Below, piece after piece: positions 1-13,387 of a DNA stretch of 64,000 nucleotides (position 1 is the first letter of the stretch; each line of letters opens with the position of its first letter). Under the pieces are notes generated by a model. The model saw nothing but the letters and a program-made list of their open reading frames with translations, did no database searches and had not been told where the DNA came from. Source of the DNA: Botryotinia globosa. Its lineage: Eukaryota; Ascomycota; Leotiomycetes; Helotiales; Sclerotiniaceae. Both the position numbers and the translations under genes were made by a program. The stretch is taken from NCBI GenBank assembly GCA_014898425.1, contig RCSZ01000023.1, positions 1 through 64,000 of the forward strand. Reading direction: 5' to 3'.

Positions 1-193
1 AGTTGTATAAGGATAGAGATTACCTTATATTTCTAATATTGTTTCCTAAAGAAAGTTTGATTATATTATATCTATATTCGAGATATTTAAAGAAGTTTTA
101 TTAAAAGTATTCGAAAAATAAATTATACTATAATACTAATCAACTGTTATCAACCAAATTTCATTTTTATATCAAAAATCGACTTTTTATTAT

Positions 194-334
194 TATCATA
201 TATATAGAACCAATATGTATAAAACTAATAGAAGTTATAAACTTTACTATTACACTACATACACAATCTGACTATAAAAGGCATAATATCAAGAATTGAA
301 TCTAATAGCTTACTATTATATATATATTTTAACA
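194..334 (-). mobile_element. Solo LTR of the miniature LTR (TRIM) family
   Basis: A 141-bp unit matching the LTRs of the complete TRIM elements at 43,304, 50,964 and 58,235: the tandem GAACCAAT-like start, the GAAGTTATAA block, and the TATATATAT..TAACA end. It is flanked by ATTAT on the left and ACTAT on the right, a 5-bp target duplication with one C/T difference. No internal region or second LTR follows, so it is a solo LTR left by LTR-LTR recombination. Orientation is taken from the purine-rich tract next to the LTR in the complete copies. Confidence 0.75.
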
Positions 335-452
335 ACTATATTTTCAAATATAGAAATCTTTATTATTTGTAATTCAAATTATCTATAAAAAAATTGTAGA
401 GTTTTTATAATAATAATTAATATTTTCAAATTTTTAAATCTCTTAAAATTTT

Positions 453-1016
453 ATTGAAGGTTTATCTCCTTAATATTCTTATTGCTTACAAGAGCCAAAG
501 GTATATATAAATATAAAAAAAGAGAATCTTATTTAATGAAATCTAATTCAAATAATTTGATTAATTCAATTCAAACAATCTAATTAATTCAATTTTCTTG
601 ATATTGTAATTATAATATAACTCTTTACTTTTTCAACAAAATCATTTAAATTAACTTGTTTAAACTAATATAAATTGAATAAAAAAAAAGAAAAGTGATA
701 ATCATATATAAAAAACTAAAGACTTTCAAATAATATATTTTTTATATTATTAATTTTAAAACTAAGGATTTTATAAAGAATTCAAATTGAAATAATATAA
801 ATTTTATAATATAAAATTCTAGGTTTTTTCAATAAAACTATTTAAATTAATTTATTCAAATTAATATAAATTGACTAAAAAAAAAAGAAAAGTAATAATT
901 ATATATAAAAAACTAAAAGCTTTTAAATAATATATTTTTTATATTATTAATTTCAAAACTAAAGATTTTCTAAAAAATTATAGTTTAATTAATATTATTA
1001 GAGTAGAGAATAGCAA
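453..1016 (+). repeat. Hairpin-ended repeat copy H1, left part
   Basis: Left part of a dispersed repeat family with seven copies in this window. It starts with the decayed palindrome TTGAAGGTTTATCTCC (GGAGGTTTACCTCC in better copies), followed by the TTCTTATTGCTTACAAGAG segment. It contains two tandem copies (about 190 bp each) of the AAATTAATATAAATTGA...ATATATTTTTTATATTATTA block, as copy H7 does. The repeat stops abruptly at 1,016, where a Gypsy LTR begins, and resumes at 8,806. Confidence 0.7.
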
Positions 1017-1270
1017 TGAATCAATTTTAAATATATTTTTGGGATAAGACTTTTCATTGTTTTTCTAAAACTATTAAAAACATATAATTTTATATCCAAT
1101 AGATTGACTTTGATATAAAAACCCGAGATTAGAAATTAGATCTTCAGGATATCTCGGAAAAGAAAGGGATCCATAAAATATTCTAAAACGAAGGAATCTA
1201 TAGTATAAAAAGAACTTAAAGATTTCCTGTTATATAATCTTATATAACTTATAATTTTATAATTTTGATA
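1017..1270 (-). repeat. Gypsy 3' LTR (minus-strand sense)
   Basis: 254 bp, aligning end to end with 8,552-8,805. Shared landmarks are TTTTAAATATATTTTTGG, AAACATATAATTTTATATC and AGGGATCCATAAAATATTCT. This copy has lost more G:C pairs than its partner in the CTCCCGCCACATGATCTC region. Confidence 0.8.
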
Positions 1271-4200
1271 GAGTTTTTTTCCCTTTGTATTTTGTGTTTC
1301 GAGAAATGATTTGTTTATATTTTATAAAATAAAAAGTAATCCTTTATTATATTACCCGTAAATCCTAACTATTGTAAAAATAAAATTAAAAGTATTCCCG
1401 TGTTTTTGTAAAAAATAAAAGAAAAGAAATTTCTATACCTTTTATATTACAAATAATTGAAATAATAAATACAGTATTTTTTATATGTTTTACCACCTTA
1501 TCGATAGATTACCAAATATTTTATAAAATTAGTTTTTTTTTTTAGATAATATAATTATTTCGATAATATATTCTTTTTGATTAATATATAATTTATTATA
1601 ATTGTTTCTTTATTTGATAATATTCTACCTATTATATTGTGTTTTATTATTAATCTATTAAATTTAATTATTTCTATTTGTTTATATTGTTTTAAATATA
1701 TCACTAATATTTCAATTAATAAATTTTGTTATTTTGAAAATGACTCTTTTGTTTTTTATAATTATTATTATTATCAAAAAAAGTTCTATATATTAATATT
1801 GAATTAATATATTTCCAATATTAATTTTATATATTAAAGTTATATATATTACAATATTATTTCCAAGGATAATATTAAAAAAAAAAAAAACAATAATATT
1901 ATAATTTGATAAAGAAAACAATATATAAAAAATATAGAGGTTTTTTTATATAAAAAAACTAAATAAAAGAGTACTTATAAATTTCAATTAATAGAAAAAC
2001 TAGGTTTTTTGATAATCAATAGATTGAATCAATTTAATAATCTAATAAAACATTTTATGGATTTTTATTATTCTATAATAGGTTACTCATTATTTAGATT
2101 TCAAATATATTTTATTAATATTTTTGGGAATATAAAACGCTTTGTTTCCTTTGAATACTATTGTACTGAGATCTATTATTAATCTCATTTTTTTAATAAA
2201 TTTGGATTACAAGAATAAATTTCTTATTTTTGTAATATATCCTTATATAATCCTTATAAACATTCTAATTATATTACCCCCAATCTTTACATCTATAACA
2301 TCTACAATTCCTATATCTCCTATATTTATATTTACAAGATTTAATATATTTTTAATAATAACAGGAATATTAAACCCTGTTTTTTTTTGAATTGTTTATA
2401 AAATATTAAATGTTTCTTTTTCTTGCATTTATTGTATATTATATAAAAGATATAAAATCAAATCTTTTAAAGCATTTTTTTCTCTTTTCAAATCGAATAA
2501 TAATGAATATCAAAATGAAAATAAAAAAATAAATAATAAAAGCTTTCAGGTTTTCTATTAAATTTTTATTATTCTTTTGTATATAGCTATTATATTTCAA
2601 TCCAAAAATAATATTTAAAATGTATTATATATAATATACTGTAAGATTATTATTGATTTGTTAACTATATTTTGTTATTCAACTTTTTTTTTTTTTTTTT
2701 TTTTCTATAAAACTTTTCAAATTATTTAATATAAAACCCTATTATTTATTTCTAATAATATATCTATATCTAATTATTACATTTCCAATTCCAAAAAAGG
2801 TTTGTTTTTTGATTCGAAAATTTCTTATTCCAATTAAAAGATTTATATAAAAAAATCTAATAATTAAACAGATTTTTCCGAAAAGCTTTATCAAATTAAT
2901 AAGAACCCTAATTATTAATTCAAAAAACTATAGATTATAATCATTCAATTGTTATTAAATCAATATAATAATAATATTAAAGAAAAAGATTTCTAGGGTT
3001 TTAAAGATAATAATATAAATATAATTGAAAATAAAGTTATTTTGCTGATTACAAAAGAAATATATAATAATAATAAAATAAATACTATTGATTTTGAATA
3101 TCCTTTTTTTTTATTGGATTTTCTAAAATAATAATATTAAAAATTTAATTTTGTTATAAGATCTCCTAATTATATTGATATAACAATAATTCTCTAATAT
3201 CGTTTATATATTGATTCAAAAAGAATTTTTATAAAAAATAAAGTATTATAAAAAGTTTAGTATCAATCTTATGAATTTAGTTTTAATAAGGATTTTATCA
3301 ATATTAATTCTAAAACTTATAAATTAATATTGGAGGTATATAAAAAACGATAGTAGGAGTTAATATATCTAATAATAATTTATAGTATATTAGTATTTAA
3401 AAAGTTATATTTTTATTTTTATCAAAATAAATAATTATAAAAGGAAAAGAGGTAAATTCAATTTTAAAAAAAAGATAATTTGTTATTGGATATTAAACAA
3501 GATCCTATTATATTATAATTTTTTTTTTTTTGAATTTTATATTAATAGTTCTTTTTTTTTATTATATTTTTTTAATATTTTTTTTGTATTGTTAAAATTA
3601 CAAAAAGCTTTTTATATATTTTTTATTAATTAATAGTTCTTTTATTGAATTAAATATTGAAAACCTCTTTTCTTTTTTTTGTATACTATAATTCATTCTA
3701 TTTTATATTCAAAGTGATTGTTTATTTCTTTGGGTGGTGATGGGTTTGTAATATTTGATTGTTTATATTATAATTCTAATAAAGATATATAAAAAACATT
3801 ATAAATTCTATAAATTAATAATAGTTTAAGTTTGTATACTTGATTATTAATTTTTATATTTATTATTAAAAAGAAACCTATAAATTTGTTTAAAAAAATT
3901 TTTTTTAATCAAAATTGTTTAATATTTTAGGTATTTAATATTACTTTATTTTCAATATTATATTGATATGAAATTGTATTTTCTGTTTTATTTGTTTTAT
4001 AATTAATAGTTGCTTATTATAATTCTTTAAGTTTCTTTTTTTTTTTGTTAAACAAAACGATTTGTTTATATATAGCTGAAGTTTTCCTTATAATATTAGT
4101 ATCCTTATTGATATAATTGAAAATAGATAGAAATCTGTATATTGTTTGAAAAGGAATAGTATTTATAATATTATATTATATTATATTATATATAAATTCT

Positions 4201-5924
4201 GTAAATAATAGCAATAATATCCAATTGTTTTGATAATAGTTGATATAATAGTTAATATAATAAATTAGATTTTGATTTTGTTTTTCTATTTGATTATTAG
4301 TTTGTAAATGAAACATTATTGAAAGCTTGTATTATATTTTTAGATAAAATAGAAAATTATTTCAAAATTTGTTTATGAATTATAATCCTTTATCTGAAAT
4401 AATATCTTTTAGGGTTTCGAAGTTTTTGAATATATTTTGTATCAATATTTATATTAATTCTAGTGATATAATCGATTTGATTATGGGGATATATTGAATA
4501 AGTTTTATAAATCTATTTATAATTATTAGAATTATGTTATAAATATGCTTATTTGATTTTGATAAGAATAAATCTGTAATAAAGTTTATAATTATCTTTT
4601 TTTAAGAATTATAGAGTATAAAAAGAGCTTGTAATTTATTATATAATTTATACTTTTTGATAATAGTTTATTGATATATTATATATATTTGAATATAGTT
4701 TTTAATATCTTTTTTTATTAAAAACCAAAAATATTTTAATTTTAAGATTTCAAGTATTTTTATAATACTTTAATATTTATTTGTAGGATTATTATAATAG
4801 GCTTTTAGAATTTCTATTTTCAAAGTAAAATTTGGTAATATATAAGTGTTTTTATAATATATAAGAAACCTATTAATATTTATTTGTTAAAATAAAACAA
4901 TTTCAATGGAATATAGTTTTTGATTTAAATACTCTTTATTTTTTATAAAACTATTATTTTATTAGAATTATAATAAAATAAATCTCATTATTTCAGATAT
5001 TAATTTAAATACTGTTTTGTTTTTTGTTAAAATATAAGTTATTTGATAAAATATCAACTATTTGTAATTAGTTTTAATTAATGAATATAATTGTTTATAG
5101 GATAGTAAATTATATCTTTTTCTTTGTAAGAAGCTTATAATATTATATAGAAGCTTTACTTTCTCGATAAAAGTATTTTGAAATAATTCTATTATTATTA
5201 ATCTATTTTTCAATTTATTTTAAAATGTGGGTAGTATATTATTAATACTTTTTGTATTTACTATATAATCTAAACAATGTAATAGTTTATTAATAGAATT
5301 TAATTTTCTTATTTTATATTTTATTTTAAAATCGTATATTATTAAGATTTCAATTTATCTAATTTATCGATTATTTAGGTTTTTCTTTATTATAAAATAT
5401 TGAAATATATTATAATCCAATATAATTATAATAATATATTGATTATTTATTGTATAATAATATTATTTTATAAAAATAATATATATAATTAATAGCTTTT
5501 AATTATAAATAAAATATTGTTATTCTATTGAAATTAGTTTTCTTAAATAAAATGTAATAAAGTATTATTATTGAATTGATATTTCTAAAATTCTTTCAAA
5601 AAATAGTTGAAATAATATATAATCTAATATAAATATTAATGTATCAGTTTCGAATATTATACAAAATAATAAATTAAAATATCAAAAAATAGAAATCGAA
5701 ATAAAAACTTTTTTCAATACTTCGAATACTTTTTAGATTTTGTTTGTTTATTTGAATATTATTATTATTTTCCTTTTGTAAATATTTTTTATTAATATAA
5801 TTATATTATAAACTATTATTAAATAGATTTTGATAAATTGATAATAAAAGTTTACAAAACCAAAAAACATTTATATATTTTTCAAATTGTTTGATATAAA
5901 TTACTTAATAATAATTTGAATTCA

Positions 5925-6345
5925 ATTAGATTTTATAATTATATTTGTAATCGAAATAATAAAGCCTAAAAATTCAATTTCATTAATATAAAAAACACAT
6001 TTCTTTAATTTAGTATAAAATTTATATTCAAAAAGCTATACAAAAACCCTTTGGATATTCATCATATATATAACTCGATCTTTAAAATAAATAAAAATAT
6101 CATCAAAATATATTATACAAATATTATCCACTAAACCTATTAATAATTGATTTATATACATCTAAAATATAACTAGAATATTGATTAAATCAAAAAGTAT
6201 TACTTTATATTTGTATTAATTATATTATATACAAAATACTATCTTTTACTCATTTCCTACTCAAATACAAATACAATAATATATATCTCTCAAATCTAAT
6301 TTAATAAATATAATACTTTATCGAAAATGATTTAAGGATTTATTA
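5925..6345 (-). pseudogene. Reverse transcriptase remnant of the Gypsy element
   Basis: On the minus strand, past many stops, one reads a VGNEW-KxxF block, a palm-like FDLIN segment, then YINQLL, YFDDIFIYF (the YLDD catalytic box of Ty3/Gypsy reverse transcriptases) and, about 40 residues on, EIEFLGFIIS. The order and spacing match Ty3/Gypsy reverse transcriptase (VGDEWKTAF, FGLTNAP, YLDDILIYS, FLGF in the family). Frame is interrupted throughout, so no product is expected. Boundaries are approximate. Confidence 0.7.
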
Positions 6346-8551
6346 ATAAAAAACAAAAAGATTCTATTCTTTTTTGTAATTCAATTTAACCCTTTATAAT
6401 CAACACATAATCAATAATCTTCCTCTTTCTTGAAAATAAATATAATTAATATTCCTGCAAAACTAATAAATCACCTTATCCATCTCTTTTTTTGATATTT
6501 GTTTAAATATTCTTATAATATCACAAATTCTTATTCTAATAAAATATAAATTAAATTTTAAAAAAATATTAAATCAAATTCAAAATCAATATAATATTTT
6601 ATTAAATAATAATCAGATAAAAGATTACTCTCATCTTCTAAAAAGGTATTTTTATATTCCTCAAATTTTTCAGAAATAATAAACAAAGAAAATACAAAAA
6701 CCAAACAATTATCTTTATTTTTCTAAAATAACATTTAATCTTCTAAAAATATTACAAAAACTTGAATTTTGTTCTTTATTTCTTTATAGAATTTTTTTGT
6801 CAGAATTATTTTTAGATTATCAATTTGAAATCAATATCAAAATAATATCGATTTCCAATCGATATTAGAATTAATTTTTTGTAATCAAAAAAGATCTAGG
6901 ATTATATTTATTCAGAATAAATCTAATATTATTAATATAAATTTATAAATATAAATCCTTTATTCTCTTCAAATATTTTTCATTTTAACAAAAAAAGTAT
7001 AGTTTTTATATAATATTATTGCAATATTATTTGTAAATACAAACAAAATTCCTTTCTAAAAAGGTTTCCAATCCTATTTAATACATTTGTTTTATTGAAT
7101 AATATTAACTTGTATTCCTAAATCAATGAAACACCAAAACACTATTGATTTGTTTCCTATATTGAAAATCACTATAACTATAAACATTATTCGTCTTTTC
7201 TTTTGAAAATCTAGTATTAATAAAATATTTATTATTATTATTGAATTTAAACATTTCTTATATAAATAGATTCAAAAGATTTGTTGTTTTATAGATAATC
7301 AGTTTTATTATAATCTTCATTACAATATTTACATACTCAGGATTTCTAATAATAAATAATATAATATCCCTTTTATTAATATCAATAATATTAAACTATT
7401 TACACACAATTTGTATACAACAAATAAGCAAAAAATCTATTAATCTTATTCAAAGCATATCTTGAGAATTGATTTGATCCTTGATTTTTATTATTTGTAT
7501 TTATAAATCTATTAGCTTTTTAATAAAAGTATCTATAGAAGTTTCTATCCCGAATTAAGAATTAATTATATTTTCGATTATAATACAACTCTTTTGTTTT
7601 GGATTTTCAATATAATTTGTTTGTACTTTCTAATCTATAAACTTGTTTTATAAGATTATTACACATTTCAGATTGTTATAGGGATTTGGTTATTTTTTGA
7701 ATTATTTTAAATAGAAATTTCGATAGAAATCTTTTTTTCCAAATACTATTTGTTTCTAGATTAATGTTTTTTTTTAATCTTTTTAAATAAATAATAAAAG
7801 TGTTTATTATTTCATTTTCCTTTTATTTAATATATATTATTTTCTGAATTGATAATTGCTATTGGGATTCTTTATTTATAATTATATTATATATATATTT
7901 TTTGAAATCTTTCTAATTTATTTGTTTATTGATTGACTCGCTTTTATATCGATATTATATTATTAGAGATTGTTTTTCGAAATATTAGATAATATAATAC
8001 ATTTTCTTTTCATTGATTGCAAAATGATATTTTCTATTAAATCGAAATATAATCTCTATTTGAAAGAAAAAGTTTTTTGTATTTCTAATATCTTTTCTTT
8101 TATATTATTTTAATCTTTATAATTTCAAAGATTTTTTTAGAAGAAAAATAAAATCCTAATGAATTGTATTTAATATAGATATTAGATTATTATGAATAAT
8201 TAGAATTGATATATATAAAATACTATTTATAATCATTTTATAGATTTCTTTTATAGTTGCTATATCTTCCTATATTTTTTGAAATTACTAAATCAGAATT
8301 ATATTTTTTTTGTTGATTGATTATAGTAAGATCGCTTGTATATCGATATCAACATCTTATAGGAATTGATTAATATCTCTATCTAATTGAAATAGAATTG
8401 TATTATATGATTCTATATTTATAACATTATCAGAAATTCTTTTTATAAAAATTATAATAATATCAATAATTAATCAACAAATAAAGTTTTTAAAGTTGAT
8501 AGATTATTTTAAAAAGAAAATGAAAAGAATTGTTAAAATAAAAAATAATAA

Positions 8552-8805
8552 TAAATCAATTTTAAATATATTTTTGGAATAAGATTTTTTATTATTTCTT
8601 TAAAACTATTAAAAACATATAATTTTATATCTAGCAAATTGATTTCAATATAAAAACCTAAAATTAGAGATTAAATCTTTAAAATATTTTGAAAAAGAAA
8701 AGGATCCATGAAATATTCTAAAACAAAGAAGTCTATAATACAAAAGGGGCTCAAGGGTCTCCCGCCACATGATCTCATGTGACTTATAATCTTGTAACCT
8801 TGATA
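8552..8805 (-). repeat. Gypsy 5' LTR (minus-strand sense)
   Basis: Partner of the LTR at 1,017-1,270, same length. It keeps a GC-richer stretch (CTCAAGGGTCTCCCGCCACATG begins near 8,751) that in the other LTR has become AT-rich, in keeping with C-to-T and G-to-A mutation. Confidence 0.8.
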
Positions 8806-9133
8806 AGTATAAATATAATTAAAGTTTATATAATCAATTAAAAAAGGGTTATATTGAATATAATAAATCTAAAATTAATAAAAATTATTTTAATATTATA
8901 GCTTTTATAGTTTAATAATATAATTAATAATTCGAAGTAAAGTAACCCATTAAAATAAAAAATAAAGAATAAAGAATAAAGAATAAAAAATAAAAAATAA
9001 AAAATAAAAGAGGTAAATCGACTTCGCCTATAAGCTTTTAATAAAATTTCTTTTTTAGATTTTTATAATAATAAATATAATTATATAATACTTTCTCAAA
9101 AAGCAAGGGGTCCGGGGGCTCGCAGACCCCTGA
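8806..9133 (+). repeat. Hairpin-ended repeat copy H1, right part
   Basis: Continuation of the repeat broken at 1,016. It contains the ATATAATCAATTAAAA block, the internal variable array (here short AAAATAAAGAATAAAG units at about 8,958-9,010), the conserved CGACTTCGCCTATAAGC segment, and the GC-rich 3' end GGGGTCCGGGGGCTCGCAG followed by ACCCCTGA. The final bases fold as a hairpin and are followed by T, as in the other copies. Confidence 0.75.
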
Positions 9134-10601
9134 TATTATGAAAATTTATATAATTGAATTAGAAAATTAAAGAAATTGCTTAATTTTTGATTATTTTATT
9201 AATAAATTTGATTATTTTAAAAATACTTCATTTTCTATTGATATAATCCAATCAAAAGAAATCCTAAAAATAATTGATTTTATTTTTATTATATTTTCAT
9301 TTAAAATAAATCAATTAATATAATAAAAACTTTTATTATTCTATAAATTTGAAAGAAATCTATAATTATAAATGATGAGTTTTAATATGAAAAAGTATTT
9401 GGATTAATAATAATTGATATTAACTATATATCAACTCTATAGATAGTTTTTTTCTCTTTATAATCAAAACTTCTAATCTATTATTGATATATGGGAGTAG
9501 GTTTACTTAATATCACTTTTTCCCTTTTTTATTATACAATATTATTATTCTTTACAATACAAGTCTTGGTAATATTGTCCAAACAAAACGAAGTAATTGG
9601 AAATCAATCCGAAACGATATCTTAGAATTGAATATTGAGTAATAATAATAAGCAATAAAGAAGATTAAGGAGAGGAGGTTTTTTATTAATAAAGTTATAA
9701 ACGATTCAATAAACAATATAAAAATTATATCTTTATATCGATTGGAGTCTTTCGAAAACAAGATATCTACAAATCATTGTCTTCATAAACCCTTTTTTCG
9801 ATTCAAAATGCTTGCTTTTTGATTCTACTTGAATCTATATAATTTGATTAGTATTTTGATATTAGAATTGATAGTTAAGACATCGATTTTAAACACTCAA
9901 AAGCTACTCAATTTAAGCTTTGCAATAAAATAGTTATTACAAACCTATCAATTATTGTAATGTTTTTTTGTATTGTAATATACAGTTTTTTTAATGGTTT
10001 AATTGGGATGGTGCTTTTTAAATCTATTATTCTAGACAATTGAAAACTATAGTTTGCTGTTGTTGAAGAAAATGAATGGTTGATATTATTTGTTAACGGG
10101 GTTTTATAATTGGCTAGGAATGCTGATTTTTATACCTTCTATGAACAAATATATATAAATAAAGATTTTAGATAAAAAATTATTGACTTTATATTTGATA
10201 TTATTTGTTAAGATATAAATAAGAATGACACTGGAAGGTATAGAAAAAAAATATCGAACTCTTTGAATCAAAAAATAAAACCTTGGGAATTTAATAGATC
10301 CTAGGATAAACGGGTACTACACCACTCGAATTTCATTATTATTTAAAAAAAAAATTACTCTCATATGAACATTTGTTATAATCATGGTAAAGGTAGAAAT
10401 ACTCTCATATTGAATATCAAATTAATTGGTGATCCTATCTCCATATATCACCCCAGAATCAATATCTATCAAAGAAGGCGAAGGTTCTCTTTTATTTCTA
10501 ATTATTAATAGTTTCCAATCAAAAGATAGACTCAAATGTTTTAAAACATATTGGAAAAATATATTGCCATAGATTTTTCATTTTAAACAAGGAATACCCT
10601 C
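9134..10601. other. AT-rich spacer, no gene recognised
   Basis: Less AT-extreme than the retroelements on either side, but I find no open frame with a recognisable motif, no terminal repeats and no tRNA. A 69-codon minus-strand frame at 9,552-9,761 is hydrophobic and low-complexity and is not supported as a gene. Confidence 0.5.
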
Positions 10602-10771
10602 TATCAGGATATCGATTATATAATCAAAAAGAGCATTGTATTAATTAGTGTTGTGCTAGTATTTCCCTATATATTTAGTATCTAGTTTCTTATAGATAAT
10701 AATAATTAAAAACGAATACAACCATATAAAACTAAGTACTTACACTTATATCAATTAAATTGATATCAACA
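10602..10771 (+). mobile_element. Solo 170-bp Copia LTR
   Basis: 170 bp, the same length and sequence pattern as the LTRs of Copia elements A, B and C: TATCAGGATATCGATTATA start, TTGATATCAACA end. The flanks are CCCTC and CTCTC, a 5-bp target duplication with one C/T difference. There is no internal region. Confidence 0.85.
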
Positions 10772-11623
10772 CTCTCTGATTAGATTGGATAAATATGAAA
10801 ATATCAAGTTAAAAAGGAATTACCCAAAGTTAAGAAATATAACTGCATTTCATCTATAACATTTCAATCTAATTATAATATCTCCTTCATTCCTAGAAGT
10901 ATATATTCGTAACAGTACAATATATGTTCAACTACATATTAAAGGATATTTTTGAGTAACATAACTACTATTGATTGTTATGTTTTTTAAAAAGGTTATG
11001 AAGGATACAGCTATTGTTCAATCTTCCTTCTTTTTTTATAAAAACAAAGGATAAAAGATAATGAGCCTTCTAAATTTACATTAAATCGTATCAATTATTT
11101 TGATAGAAGTAAGGAAATAAGTTGTATTGCAATCAAAAGTTATTTACTAGGGAAACCATAATTCTATAGTGGGCAGTAGATTTGCATTGATAAAATCATC
11201 AATTATATTCACTCAAGATCGTAATAACTTAAATAGCTGATATAAAAAACTATAGATACGGGTGCTATATTATTGATGGAATTATCCAGCTTCAATTCGA
11301 GGGAAGATTGATATATAAACACTTTTTATAACTATAAGCACAAAAATCCTAAACTTGAAGGGCTTTCTTCTAATATATCAAATACCTACTTTTGAATTGA
11401 TTTATATAACACAGCAATACTTCTACACTCAAATATAGTATCCAAAGAGAGCTACCCATTTTTAATCACCAGCTAAGAACTCCTCCCACCTGCTAGCTCC
11501 TTCGGCTTAGGAACAATCTACACAGCTCGAACCCAGGAAGTTTGATAAAGATCTGTCTACAACTATAAAATCTTTTACTCAAAACAATATGGATTCTGTA
11601 TTACTTATATTGTTCATTCTATA
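10772..11623. other. Spacer without recognised gene
   Basis: Moderately AT-rich. I see no significant frame. A GGTTCGAGC box on the minus strand (about 11,525-11,540) resembles a Pol III B box, but no matching A box or cloverleaf arms could be found. Confidence 0.45.
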
Positions 11624-12289
11624 GCCCTATAATAATAAAATTAATATTTGAAACAAAGAGAAATTCAATATAAATCCCTATATGAATTTTCAATATATAT
11701 ATTATAATATTAATCTTATATTTATTACTAATAATATATTCATTTTGTTTGTATTAGATAGAATTGATACTTTTTGTAATCTGTCTATTATTGAATTTTT
11801 ATAAATAAAAAGAAAACAAGGATCTCGAAGTCTCAGAGATTTTTGAATATTAGAGTTGTAGGAAAGATTGATTGAATAGAAATGAGTATAGGAATTAAAA
11901 GGAGAAGGGAAGCGAGTATAAAAGCAAAAATGTATATGAAAGATATTAGCCGAAAATCTAAAACGGAATTTATTCATTTCATTTTAGTTTTGATTTATTC
12001 TTCAATAAAAAGTTTTATCAACATGCTATACAATATAGATTAGGATTTGATTTGAATATAAATAGATTTTCCTATTTGAAAATAATTGTTTTAAACTAAA
12101 ACTTAATAGCTTTCAAATTCAAGAAATTCATTGAGATTTTGTTGATTAGAATAAGCTTTGTAAAGTATTTAAATTAATTATATTAATATTATAAAAACGA
12201 TTTTGTTAATATAAAATTAAAATCTAAGAATTTTATTGTATTTAATGAAGTAATCACTTTATTAACCATAGATTCTGTTATTACAGGGT
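11624..12289. repeat. TIR-like repeat copy 1 (666 bp)
   Basis: Shares interior order with 37,682-38,772 and 60,692-61,425: GAGAAATTCAATATAAA, TATTATTGAATTTT-like, TTTTTGAATATTAGAGTTGT, TATAGGAATTAAAAGGAG, and a TAATCACTTTATTAACC..GATTCTGT end. The left end GCCCTATAATAATAAAATT resembles the reverse complement of the right end (ACCCTGTAATAACAGAAT), so the termini are imperfect inverted repeats. No convincing target duplication was seen, so the class is uncertain (DNA transposon remnant is likeliest). The 91-codon minus-strand frame inside it is a by-product. Confidence 0.5.
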
Positions 12290-13217
12290 AAAACAAACTA
12301 TAAAGATTCTGCTTTCTTTATTATCAAGATAGAGATAAGTTTCTTGATACTCTGTGTATATCCTTATTGAATTTGAATTTGATTTGAGAAAAGCTTTTTA
12401 ACAATATAAAGTAGTTGATATATAATTCACTACTTGTGTAACTGAATAAAGAAAAAAGGGGTAAAGATTAAGCAGTACAGCTGGCAGATTTGAACAATTC
12501 GGAAGAATATACTTTTTTGAATATTCGTTATGATGCTGTTTAATAGCAGGCTAAGAAGGACTATACCTATACACTACTTAAAATAACATTTGTAGAGTTT
12601 ATTTAAGTATATCTATACATCAAAAAAGATTGAAACATTTTTAAAATGAAATTTCATAATAACTGAACATCCCCTCCTATTGAAATATAAAATGAATATT
12701 TGATAGAATATAATCATACAAACCACCATATAATTAAAAAGGGATACAATACTCTTACTATAAACGAATAAACTTGTCAAATTAAAGAAAAAATTAAAAA
12801 TATTCAATATACAAAGCATATAAATCATACTAAAATCAGGGTTAATATACAATGCATTCTAAATATTAATCTTGATACTATCGACAATCCCAATATTGTT
12901 TTGTCTTTGAATATTGAATTCTTTGAAATTTAAATGGTTTGTTAAAAGAACTGCATGAAATACATCAAGAGAAATAGAAATCTGAATACTATAAATAGAT
13001 TGGAACTTATTATTCTACACTGAATAAAAGGGCAATCATTTTTAACCAAGCTTATAACACCTTCTGCATTGAATATAAACAGCTGCTAAATCATATAGAA
13101 ACTGGAACAAATGTTTCTTTATAATAACAAATCCTACAATAAAAACAGAATTACTAACAGGATATTAACAGAAAAAATGAATCATATTATATAAGATTGG
13201 TATAGTAGATTGCCTTC
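12290..13217. other. AT-rich spacer
   Basis: No recognisable frame or repeat. The 79-codon minus-strand frame at 12,613-12,852 is hydrophobic low-complexity sequence with no motif that I can name. The last five bases, CCTTC, form the left half of the target duplication of Copia element A. Confidence 0.45.
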
Positions 13218-13387
13218 TGTCGGGATATCGATCATGTGATCAAAGAGAACACTATATTAACTAATATTATACTAATGCTTCCCTATATATTTAATACCTA
13301 GCTTTCTATAATTAATAATAATCAAAAACGAATATAACTATATAAAATTAAATACTTATATTTATATCAATCAAATTAATATTAATA
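13218..13387 (+). repeat. Copia A 5' LTR
   Basis: 170 bp, intact TGTCGGG start; the terminal CAACA has become AATA-like. Matches the 3' LTR at 18,755 base for base in layout. Confidence 0.85.

Larger units (their letters stand above)
1017..8805 (-). mobile_element. Decayed Ty3/Gypsy-like LTR retrotransposon inserted in H1
   Basis: Two direct repeats of equal length (254 bp; 1,017-1,270 and 8,552-8,805) bound a 7.8-kb AT-rich interval. Read on the minus strand the LTR begins TGTCAAGG-like and ends TTGATTCA-like, so TG...CA termini are recognisable after C-to-T and G-to-A change. The flanks are AGCAA and AGTAT, a poor 5-bp duplication (3 of 5 identical, one difference a C/T transition). The minus strand encodes recognisable reverse transcriptase around 5,925-6,345, which sets the orientation. 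The rest is saturated with stops. The element splits repeat copy H1, so it is younger than that copy. Confidence 0.8.

Noticed and set aside
2142..2390. 82-codon hydrophobic frame in the Gypsy element
   Set aside because: Ile/Leu/Phe-rich by base composition, antisense or out of frame to the element; no recognisable domain.
11523..11540. GGTTCGAGC on the minus strand, resembling a tRNA T-arm / Pol III B box
   Set aside because: No A box at proper spacing and no acceptor, D or anticodon stems could be paired around it.
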